This document shows, in pieces, positions 1 through 11,802 of a DNA stretch of 64,000 nt. The notes under the pieces were generated by a model. The model made no database searches. It saw only the letters and a program-made list of their open reading frames with translations, and was not told the origin of the DNA. The stretch's first letter is position 1, and each line of letters starts with the position of its first letter. Source of the stretch: Clarkia xantiana subsp. parviflora (Eukaryota; Streptophyta; Magnoliopsida; Myrtales; Onagraceae); the NCBI GenBank assembly GCA_036873135.1, contig JAPTYO010000005.1, forward strand, positions 15,230,166 through 15,294,165, written 5' to 3'. The position numbers and the translations under genes are program-made.

Positions 1-1503
1 CCTTGATCACTGGGATCTGGAACCAAGTTGGTTGTTTCGCTCCCACTAGGAATAATGGGCAGTTGTATTAGCTCAGCATTATGATTATCAGGTCCGACTT
101 GATTCGCATTAATATTTAGTGATGATTATGTGAGGGGGAGTGAGCCCTCCCATTAGATTTATTATGAGGATGTTTCCATCATCATTTACCATGTCATTCA
201 CGAATGCATTTACTAATGCTATATCATTCTCCCACTCGAAGTAAGTGGGACCTGAGAATCTCCGTTAACCATTTATTCGATCAGTACTATATCCGTTTCG
301 TTCCGCAAAGCATTGGAAATCTATCCTCAAATTATTATAATGTGTCATGTTCGACCACGTTACTATTAATCCAAGCTAATTTTGAACTTGTATCTTTTAA
401 GAGTAGACCGTACTCTTAATAAATACTTGTTTAATGCGCAAATTAATGCTACATTATGATAAGGTTTAACCCGTATCATTTCTTAGCTTTTATGGTAACG
501 CGTCAACCGATCTTTTTAGAACATAGTGTTACATTAATATGAATCAACTTAATTTCATCCCGTAGGAACAATTAATGTTGAATTCTAACATAATGTAATT
601 TTAAACTATGTTTCTCGAAGTATTTAATAATATGATTTCTTAGCCAAACTTTTCGTTAAAGGTTTATAGTAGGAGTGTCATTTTACTGACTACTTCCTTT
701 CGTTGTTAATTCATCCAGAGACTTATCCACCTCATGGACTATGCATTTGAGCTCTTGCTTAATGCTATAGTTGATGTACTACTCGATCGTAGTAGCGTTA
801 AAGCATACTTCTAACCACGGTAGTCATCAATGAGTTATTTTCAAAGGAATACAAACGAAAATTCAGCATTCATTTATTAAAACACTTCATCATTAAATTT
901 GTACTTTTAAACGATATGTCCTGTCTCTCGAGGTGACAGCGCCACGCGCCTTATACCAGTTATGGTTTCAAAATCATTTTAGTTTCCAAGTTTAAAATCA
1001 AATCGGGTTTTCATGCACATTATCTCGGGATACTTATCATTTAATGAAGTACTTAACAAATATTGATATAATTTCAGTCGGTTCGTTTTACGACTTTATT
1101 CAATCGATGGATGCATTAAAATGATGGTTCGTTATTCACGATTCGGAGGTGAGTGTTTTGTTTTAATCCAATCGTTTTACTGATGAATTTTATTTTTTAG
1201 TTATTTGTTCCGGATCGATCCCGTTTAACCGGATAGATTAATTTTGATAAGTAGACCAAGTCTTGAACTGAATGGTTACTACTTTATTCAATAATTCTGA
1301 ATCATCATTAAATAAACTTAAACATATAAACGGGTAAATAGGGATCCTTAACAAAAATAATGACAAAGTTTCCGAATCAATAACTACAGCTACGACAAAG
1401 AAAGTTATATAAGGCAGGTAGTCTTAACCACGTTTGAGCAATCCACCTAAAAATAAATTCAAAATTGAATTATGTCAGATGTTTCTGCATCAATTAAAAC
1501 GTA

Positions 1504-2010
1504 TTACCGTCTTACGTATTGTGGTAAACGAGGCGCACCTTTTACAGTACTTGAATCAACAGTGGTTGTCGCACCGTCGTTTAGACCTTTTATTGTTGGG
1601 TTTATCCAGCAATTCCGAAGACCAGCAAACCTGGTATCGGACAATTCGACCATTAATTCTCTTGCTTCGGCTGCCTTTCCCTTGCCGTAGCGAAGGTGTA
1701 AGGTGCACCAAAGATGAAATGCGCTCTTTTGAATAGTTCTTTCCTCCGTTTCAGCTATCAGATGCGAGCAGATTATTTTCCGAGCTCTTTGATCCCTCCA
1801 TAACTTGTCTTTATTATTGTATCTATAAGGCGTCCCTCCTTCGTTTGTATGTATTCGTTGACCTTTTGGATCGATGCGATCCTCGAATCCCGCAGGTATC
1901 AGGTCACATTCAACACTAATTTTCCAATCATCATAATTAATGTCATCAAGTTTGCATATTTTGTTAAAACGATCTAATCGAGCCATTAGAACTATTGCAA
2001 TGACAATCAT
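1504..2010 (-). pseudogene. Copia gag fragment
   Basis: A 168-residue open frame contains the run KLDDINYDDWK and then a tract typical of plant Copia gag N-termini (DUF4219/UBN2-like: a short Trp-containing segment followed by a helical region with LWCTLHLRYG). A nearly identical frame stands at 52145-52357 in copy C and is stopped after 70 codons. No CCHC zinc knuckle follows, and the sequence after about residue 120 degenerates. The frame is too short to be a functional gag (usually 300 or more residues). It is best read as the surviving start of a dead or non-autonomous element. Confidence 0.7.
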
Positions 2011-2014
2011 GCAA

Positions 2015-3971
2015 AGTTAGGAAGACAATAACATTTTGACAGAATTGCAAACATCGGATTATCTATTAAGATGGAATACGACGAATAGTGATACTTCAGT
2101 CACTAAACCAAACCGACCGCCAGTAAACCGAGAGAAGGGGGTGTTGTGAAAGAGTTCTCACTATTGTCGTTTTCAATCCAATAGATCAGTCTTTCGAAAA
2201 CGGTCATTATGTTGCAAATTACCGGAACGAGAATTTTCATAATAAGCATACCGATCATGGCTTTCCCAAGGCCCTTTTGATTTAAAAGAATTATCCGAGA
2301 ATTTGCGCATGCATAACACTATATCACGCATTAAACATCGAACAGACCAAACAACATGCTTACGCGTCATGCGTCTAATGTTCCTAGCATACACAATTCT
2401 ATGTAAAGTAAGTTATCACATGCTTTTAGTCCTGAACATTCTAGCATACGTGTCAAAACAGGCAACTTCCGCACACATCATGCATAATTGGCGACTGGAA
2501 TTTTCGATTTTGAAAACGTTTTGAAAATATTAGGGGTTGTTTTGCAATTCATGCTTACAATCAATCATGCGAAATTTCTAGACATGGATTCTAGGCACTT
2601 TCAATCAGCATAGCATGTCTATCCTATTGCACAATCAATATATTTAAATCCCAGAGCTCAATGCTCGCAATATATATTATCCAGCTAGCTTGACTAAGTC
2701 AAGACGGCAGTTCTAATATATGTTGCAGAAAGAAACAATTGTAATTCAGCCCACTAATTTAATCTAGTCCCAAAAACATGCATATCCGAGATCCATCCCC
2801 ATAATCTTAACCAGGCATTAGGGTTTTAACCGAAAACTTATTAAAAACGCAAACCCTAAGAGCATTATTTAGGCTAATTTTTAATTTCAAAAACATTTTG
2901 GATTTAAAATTTGACATCCAATTTTATTGAACATTTTAAATTTCCGAAAATTTTAAATTTGGTTCGGTCCATTTTAAAAATCCAGTTCGAGTCGGTCCGA
3001 TTTTAAAATCCGGTTTAGTCTGAAACGGTTCAATATAATAAGATAGTGGTTCAGTTCATCACTCAAAACCGGTTTGTTTAGGTTCTACTTAATTGCTCCG
3101 GTTTGACCCGACCCGAAAAGGTCCACCCGATTAAGAAAACCCGGATTGGTTTAACCCGCTCCGATTTAGCAATTGGACCGACCCATAAACCCTAGGGTTC
3201 GGCCGAAATATATCTTGTGGGCTAAGTAGGGTTTTAAAATCCACTAAAAACTTAACTTAGCCACCAAGAAATATTAATTATATAAAACAATTTCCAATAT
3301 TGCTAATATATATATATAATTCGGCACATATTTAAACATATATAAAAATATTTTCAAGATTCTATCTTTAAGATGTAAATCAATTAACAATATAAACATA
3401 TATATAAAAATTTCGGCCATGCTTAATATATATATAAAATATACTGACAATATATTTTCTCAATATTTTAGGTAACTAAATCTATCAATAACATATTTAA
3501 CCCTATTAAATACTTAGATATATTGATAGTTATATATATTTTTATATATTAATGTGAATCTATCCTAATGTTCCCAATTATAGATATATTGTTACCTTAA
3601 TTAAAAATAAAATATGGTAAACGATGTTTTAATGTGTGTGCCGAAATTTATTTGCTTGGAGACCAGGAAATTAAAAATTTTACCTTGCAAAAATCATTAA
3701 AGTTTTCGGCACAAACACCAAATTAGGATCAAGTGGTCAAATTTCAAGATCAATTTTAATAAGATCTCCAATCCAATGTTTGATTTTGATAAATAATACA
3801 TTTTTCTTGAAGATCATGAACATCAAATTAACTAAGAACATCATGAAAATTTCGGTTTCATCAACAACCATAAAAATCGAAAAATTTAAATTTTTCTTCT
3901 TAAAATTTTCAGTTTTTTTAATCTTAAATTTCAAGAACGTCAATTTATCAAAATCATGAACTCCTAACACA
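2015..3971 (-). repeat. Copia copy A untranslated leader
   Basis: The stretch between primer binding site and gag is about 1.96 kb, far longer than a usual Copia leader. It has no open frame, many TTCGGCC/GGCCGAA blocks, a zone alternating ggttcggtcc with its complement (about 2950-3150) and AT-rich tracts at 3290-3600. Homologous leaders occur at 4919-6930 (same strand), 50740-52140 and 56757-57445 (plus strand). Confidence 0.75.
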
Positions 3972-3984
3972 GGCTCTGATACCA
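3972..3984 (-). other. Primer binding site (initiator Met tRNA type), copy A
   Basis: Read on the minus strand this is TGGTATCAGAGCC, complementary to the 3' end of plant initiator Met tRNA. It sits one base inside the LTR end at 3986, which fixes the element's orientation as minus. Confidence 0.85.
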
Positions 3985-3985
3985 C

Positions 3986-4573
3986 TGTTAGATTACGGAG
4001 AGTAATCACTACGGATACTAAATCATGGTACATGCTAGTAGTCGAAACTACGCAACGGAAGATTCGCACATACCTCAAACGTGATCCGTAGTCCCTAGAT
4101 CCTTCTGCAGGGAGGTCACGATCCACCGGACGACACCCGTAGAGGTTCTGGTTAAGGAAGCCCTACGTGGTAAAGTCTCCACAGCAAAGCCTCTGATCGA
4201 TTCATGGCACAGGGACAGATCTCTGGAGGGTTTGCTTAGAAAGAAAATTAGCACACCTTGGGTGAAGCAAAGGTTCGGCCGAAATACTTAAGTGTGGAGG
4301 GGAGATTTTTTCTCTATAAAACATTCTAATGAGGGATTGCGATTAACCATAAAAAATCTCCTAACACCATGTATTTATAGGAGGAGCAAAGTGGACAAAA
4401 GTCCACTTTGCACACTCCTAATATTCGGCCGGGCACTATGCATATGGAGGCCCAATTTTGGGCCTCTCATTTCAATTGGGATATGGGTCTGGCCCAATTA
4501 CCCTAATGTGACATGTACCTAATTTCATTAGGTAATCTATACATATTATGGGGCCCATCACCATATGCTTACA
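3986..4573 (-). repeat. Copia LTR, copy A
   Basis: The inner end reads TAATCTAACA on the minus strand next to the primer site; the outer end is best placed at tgcttaca (4573) by comparison with LTR B. It shares with LTR B the blocks gatccaccggacg and the palindrome-like aagtggacaa...ttgtccactt. A further 42 bp (4574-4615) outside this end is an inverted copy of the LTR's inner end. No target duplication can be judged because the other LTR is not in the window. Confidence 0.75.
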
Positions 4574-4615
4574 CCATGTTTATAGTATCCGTAGTGATTA
4601 CTCCCCGTAATCTAA
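4574..4615. repeat. Inverted copy of the LTR A inner terminus
   Basis: The block contains gtatccgtagtgattactc and ccgtaatctaa, the reverse complement of 3987-4027 apart from about four differences. It makes LTR A look like a 630-bp element with 42-bp terminal inverted repeats. LTR B has no such block at its outer end. Confidence 0.75.
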
Positions 4616-6930
<2,315 letters not shown>

Positions 6931-6943
6931 GGATCTGATACCA
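6931..6943 (-). other. Primer binding site, copy B
   Basis: Minus-strand TGGTATCAGATCC, one mismatch from the copy A site, one base from the LTR start at 6945. Confidence 0.8.
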
Positions 6944-7354
6944 CTGTTAGATTACGGGGTTGACTACTACGGAAACATAAATAAGGCACATGCTTGTAAT
7001 CAGAATTACGCAGCGGAAGATGTGCACATGCCTTAAGCCCTTTCCGTAGTCCCAAGGATCCTGCTGAGGGAGTTCGCGATCCACCGGACGGAACCCGTAG
7101 AAGTTCTTGTTAAGGAAGTCCTACGCGGTATTAGCTCCACAGCAAAGCCTATGATCTCCGGAGTGTTTTGCTCTAAGCAAATTGGCACACCCTTGATGCT
7201 TGTATATTGTTCAGCCGATGTAGTATTCTAAGGGGGAGGGTTTTCTATCAAATCACCACTTAGGAGAAATTGTGAATTACCCTTAAGAAAACCCTAACAC
7301 TCCTTATTTATAGGAGGAGAAAGTGGACAAATGTCCACTTTTCCCCTACACTAA

Positions 7355-8327
7355 GGGCACGTTTGATTGCCGGTATTGTGATATCCTAATACCGGTATTA
7401 GCTAATACATGCTTAGCTAATACATGCTTAGCTAATACAATGTTTGATTGAGTCATGTATTAGGATATCCTAATACAATATTTGAATGAACTTTGTATTA
7501 GGATATCCTAATACAATGACTAAAAGACCTAAATACCCTTACTTGCATTTTCAATGTAGATATATTTTACATATGATTAATTTAACAAAGATAAAATTTA
7601 ACAAAAAAAAATAACTTCAATTATTTAAAATAATATTTTTCATAAAAAAAAATCAAATTTATGTATGAATATTAAAAACTATTTTTGCTAATGTATAAAT
7701 ATGTATATATAAAGAAAATAGTACAAAACAATTGAAAAAAGTGATTAGCCCGACCCGGCCCGTTATAGCCGGGCCTAGTCCGAGCTAACCAAAGCAACAA
7801 AAAGCAACCCGACCCGAACAACCCAAATTGCTCAGCCCGGCCCGAATCGCACAGCCCGACCCGAATTGACATGCCTGGCCCGAACCACCCAGACCAGCCC
7901 GAACTGACCAGCCCAGCCCGAATCACCCAGCCCGGCACGAACTGACCAGCCCAGCCCGAATCACCCAGCTCGGCCCGAACTGACCAGCCCGGCCCGAACT
8001 GACCAGCCCGGCCCGAACCGCCCAGCCCGGCCCGAACATGACTCGGCCCGACCCGTGTCCGAAGTTACGATGTAAACGGGGTCCGGCCCGAAGCTACGAT
8101 GTAAACAGTGAGAGTTTTCCATATATTACAAGGGTAAATTGGTAATTAGGAGATTGGTATTAGCTAATGCTTTACTTTTAGATGGTATTAATTAATACCA
8201 AATTCCTTCTATAATTGAGTATTAGCTAATACCAAGTATTAGCTAATACCAATACCAAGTTGACACAACCACGGTATTAGCTAATACCGGTATTAGGATA
8301 TCGCAATACCGGCAATCAAACGTGCCC
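7355..8327. mobile_element. PIF/Harbinger-type MITE in LTR B
   Basis: Terminal inverted repeats start GGGCACGTTTGATTGCCGGT and extend imperfectly for about 47 bp. The 3-bp duplication TAA stands at 7352-7354 and 8328-8330, the signature of PIF/Harbinger (Tourist-like) elements. The subterminal parts hold several tattagctaatac motifs in both orientations. There is no transposase frame. The centre carries a GC-rich minisatellite that differs sharply from the AT-rich flanks. Confidence 0.88.
7741..8050. repeat. GC-rich minisatellite inside the Harbinger MITE
   Basis: Degenerate tandem units of roughly 18-20 bp of the form cagcccggcccgaactgac. The first half is less regular than the last 150 bp, where several near-identical units stand in a row. 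Predicted peptides across it are low-complexity and not genes. Confidence 0.8.
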
Positions 8328-8497
8328 TAATAGTTTCGGCCGACCATGTATAAAGGAGGCATAATATTGGGTCTCTCATGTCAATTGGGATTTAGGTAAA
8401 GCCCAATTTCCCTAATGTGACATTTACCCAATTTCTTAGGTAACGTATACATATTAATGGGCTCCTAACTACGGCGCCCAATTGCCATATGCTAACA

Positions 8498-10569
8498 GAA
8501 AACACCGGGTCCGGATGGATTTGCGGGTTTATTCTTTCAACGGTACTAGAACGTAGTGGGCAAAGATATTTTCACTATGGTTAAGAATTTTATACATACA
8601 GACACTCTATCTCCATCCTAGGATATACAGATATAAAACTTATCCCAAAAGTGCCTAATCCGTGTTTACCTAGACAGTTTAGGCCGATTAGCCTTTGCAA
8701 CTTTACGTATAAAATAATTTCTAAAGTTTTGGTAAATCGGATTAAACCTCATCTATCGGATATGGTCGCCTCTTTTCAAAGCGCTTTGGTCTCAGGACGA
8801 CTTATACAAGATAACATCATAGTGGCACATGAGGCATTCCATTTTTTGCGTAATTGAGGCAACGCGAGAAGAGAATATTGTGCAATCAAAGTGGATATGC
8901 AAAAGGCCTATGTTCGCGCGTGGAGTGGGATTTCTTAGTGGCCGTCTTAACCAAAATGAGATTTTGTGACCAGTAAGTTCGGTGGATGTATGCATGCATC
9001 TTTTCTGTTACTTATTAGATTATGATTAATGGCAAGAGAATGAATCTTTTCAAACCGACAAGAGGAATTCAGCAAGGTGATCCGTTATCGTCGTACTTGT
9101 TTATTATGGTGGCCGATGTATTATCCTGGATGGTGTTAGCTGCGGTGAATCAAGGGACATTGCAGGGTATCTGATTGAAACGTGGGTGCCCGACCCTCCA
9201 CTATTTGTTTTTCGCAGACGATTCTGTCTTTTTCATTGCAGCATCTCCTAATAATGCAGCAATGATAAGGACAATCATGCATGAGTATTGTGAGGCCTAG
9301 GGTCAAGGTCTGAATTTAGAGAATTCGATTGTGTTCTTTGGCTCGAATGTCCGAGAGGGGACACGATGTGCTACTGAGAGGGTGTTGGGTATTAAAGTGA
9401 CACGGGAGCCGGGGAAATACTTAGGACTACCGACAATTTGGTGCAGATCAAAGAAAGAGGCATTAGGATATCTAAAGGAGAGAACTGCGGGAAAAATCAA
9501 CGGGTGGAAATCCAAGCTCCTCAACAATGCGGGGAGGGAGGTACTAATCAATTCGGTGGTTATGGTGATGCCTACTACACTATGAGTATATTCTTCCTCC
9601 CAAAGACTTGGTGTGCTGAGATTAATGCTCAAATAGCTTGATTTTGGTGGGGGCAACGTGGAAGCGAGCGGAGGATTCATTGGCAAAGTTAGGGAGAGCT
9701 TACTAAACCAAAGAGCTATGGGGGGCTAGGCTTTAAGGAGCTCCAAACTTTTAATTTGGCTCTTTTGACAAAAATAGATGGCGATTAGTGAAAATGCCAG
9801 AACGGTTTTTGGGCGCAAATGATAAAAGGAATTTACTTCCCGCGAGGTAGGTTCTTTAGTGCAACAAAGGGGGAAAGAGCATCCTGGGCATGGACTAGCC
9901 TTCTAGCCGGACGTGACATTTTGATGGATTACGGCATGTGGAAAGTTGGGGATTGGTGTAGTATTAACATCTATAATGATGCGTGGATACCAGCCCTCCC
10001 AAATTTCAGAATGTTGGCACCAGATAACCTTCCCCTTAGTGAACTAAGACGGCCGGTGAAGGAGCTTATTGATGAATAGACCCGCCAATGGAACTTGTAG
10101 TCGATTCAGCTATATGTGGAGCCCCATCAGATTGAAGCTGTAGCCCGAATCCGAATACCTCAATCACCGAAAGTGGACAGATTTATCTAGCCATATGTAC
10201 AGAGTGGTGAGTTGAATGTGAAATCTGCTTATATGCAAATTAGAGGTGGATCTTCCTTAAGTGCACCAATCTTTATGGATTCTTCGAATAGCTCTTTGAA
10301 CTTAAAGTGGAAGGACTTGTGGGCGATGAAAACTATTCCAAAGGTCCGTTATTTTCTTTGGAAGATAAATACGAATGCTATAGCGGTAAAGGCAAATCTC
10401 CATCGTCGAGGTATGAATGTTGAACCCAAGTGTTCTTTTTGCGATGAGGAGGAAACGGTAGCACATATGATCTTTCAATGTAGATGGAGATCCGGTTTGG
10501 TTTGCGACTCTAGATATTAGACCGGATGAATTCACTTCCACGACTGTCGATGAGTGGTTCGCGAAACTG
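8498..10569 (+). pseudogene. LINE (non-LTR retrotransposon), 5' part: reverse transcriptase and zinc-finger region
   Basis: The sequence begins inside the reverse transcriptase at a degraded NKTPGPDG-type motif. It continues through RPISLCNFTYKIISKVLVNR (8690-8750) and the catalytic FADDS motif in YLFFADDS (about 9202-9225), then the thumb/connection segment (9331-9585 and 9819-10079). It ends in the zf-RVT region with CSFCDEEETVAHMIFQC (about 10430-10485). Several stops and frameshifts break the frame. The 5' part is missing where Copia LTR B abuts at 8497. The frame continues at 21600 after the Gypsy insertion. The family is the plant L1 type with a C-terminal RNase H. Confidence 0.88.
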
Positions 10570-10574
10570 GGGTA

Positions 10575-11253
10575 TGTTGGATCACGGTGGAACTCCGGTA
10601 CGGTCTTTGACGGCGGTCCTAGCTCCTTTGCCCCACGCAATCCTGCAAGAGGGGATAGACCGGGCGGTGACCCAGAATCCCTCTCCGATGCTTAAATGAG
10701 TATTTCGTCCGGACTGGCAAGCAGTAATCTCAAGTAATGTATTTCAACGTAAGTGATCTGAGGAGATCCCTTGCCCTTTTATAGGCGAAGAGATACCTCA
10801 GTTACCTGGTGAACCGTTGGGGGTGGTTAGCCCGTATCCCGCGTATTTCGGATGTGATCCCGCTTATCTCGGCCACGCCCCGCGTATCTCGGCCACGCTC
10901 CGTTTATCTTAACCATGTTCCGCGTATCTCGGCCACGCCCCGCGTATCTCGGCCACGCCCCGCGTATCTCGGCCTTATCCTCTGATAACGAGTCCCGACT
11001 AACATCGGGGACTCCAGAGTTACCTCGTTGTGTCACCACTCGGGGCCCCTCTTCATCGGGGCCTACTCAGAGGCATCTCATCGGGAGCGTTTCGCTCGCC
11101 TGTCAGGTCCGACTCTGTCGGGACCTTTCATCCTCGGGCTCCCTTAGTCGGCATCCTTTGTCTGGGCCATCTTGGCCTTCGTTTAGGGCCCACTGGGCCT
11201 ATTTGCCGTTTCCTCACCGTTAAAGGGCCTAACGGCTGTAGTCGAACCCATCA
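10575..11253 (-). repeat. Gypsy 3' LTR (left)
   Basis: It runs from TGTTGGATCACGG to CGAACCCATCA. A minus-strand TATAAAA lies at 10783-10777. The motif TTAAGCATCGGAGAGGG (minus, 10695-10679) is shared with other Gypsy LTRs in the window. About eight units of a 20-bp minisatellite (core tatctcggccacgccccgcg) occupy 10838-10978, one unit more than in the right LTR. Confidence 0.95.
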
Positions 11254-11265
11254 TTTGCCCCCAAG
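11254..11265 (-). other. Polypurine tract of the Gypsy element
   Basis: Minus-strand CTTGGGGGCAAA directly before the 3' LTR, the usual plus-strand primer of LTR elements. Confidence 0.8.
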
Positions 11266-11626
11266 ACATGAGGGACTTTTAGTTCGTCGTGTCTTTCAAC
11301 TCCCGATCTCCCGTCATTGGAATCGGGGATCTTTCCCTTGGCATAGTCACTCAATACTAGTCTTCTCCTTCACGTTTCCTCGATGCCTTGTAGATAACTG
11401 CCAAATCCGAAAGGACTTTTCGATTCCCCAGTTCATTAAATGCAGCAGCTAGTGAAGCGACGTCTTCGGCACTCGTGCCTGATTTTTCACGCCTGTTTTT
11501 TCTGAAAAGTGCTTTTCAGGCCGTTTCATCATTACGCCCGTTGCCCTTCTGCACGTTCCATCTCAACGGTCCAGATTAAAACTCTTCAACTTCGACGACT
11601 CGGATCGAAGTGTCCCTTCAACTGTC

Positions 11627-11642
11627 CTCTTCGCCTATAAAA
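11627..11642 (+). promoter_or_regulatory. Probable promoter core of the antisense gene
   Basis: CTCTTCGCCTATAAAA contains a TATAAAA box (11636-11642), placing a start site near 11670 and leaving a 5' UTR of about 130 nt before the ATG at 11803. The same 16 nt occur in both LTRs in the sense direction (minus strand, 10792-10777 and 21118-21103), around the presumed LTR TATA box. Confidence 0.65.
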
Positions 11643-11802
11643 CCCTAACCGTGGGTGTTGGATCACTTTTACCGTCTTCGAATTTTCAGGAGCTCTCTAC
11701 AACTTTTGTGAATTCAAGATTTTGCGATTCCGAAGACCATTAGTGCTTTTCCGATCATCTTTCCGGCAACGCCCAGTTCATTCCTTCAACCTCCAATTCG
11801 TC

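Larger units (their letters stand above)
1..4573 (-). mobile_element. Copia-type LTR retrotransposon, copy A (5' LTR, leader, gag; runs off the window)
   Basis: Reading on the minus strand, an LTR (4573-3986) is followed by a primer binding site, an untranslated leader of about 1.96 kb, a gag fragment (2010-1504) and about 1.5 kb of AT-rich sequence to the window edge. The outermost 1.5 kb is the reverse complement of 52800-54350, seen for example in the block 1-62 against 54281-54340, so copies A and C belong to one family in opposite orientation. No protease or integrase coding could be read in 1-1500. The 3' part of the element lies outside the window. Family assignment rests on the initiator-Met-type primer site and on the Copia reverse transcriptase in copy C. 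Confidence 0.8.
6945..8497 (-). repeat. Copia LTR, copy B, interrupted by a MITE
   Basis: The ends on the plus strand are TGTTAGATTACGG and CATATGCTAACA. Without the 973-bp insert and its duplication the LTR would be about 577 bp, close to LTR A. Its outer end abuts LINE coding sequence directly at 8498, so copy B apparently inserted into that LINE. The LTR lacks the inverted 42-bp block seen beside LTR A. Confidence 0.8.

Noticed and set aside
3972..3984. Part of a tRNA gene
   Set aside because: Only the 3'-end complement is present, with no cloverleaf around it; it is a primer binding site.
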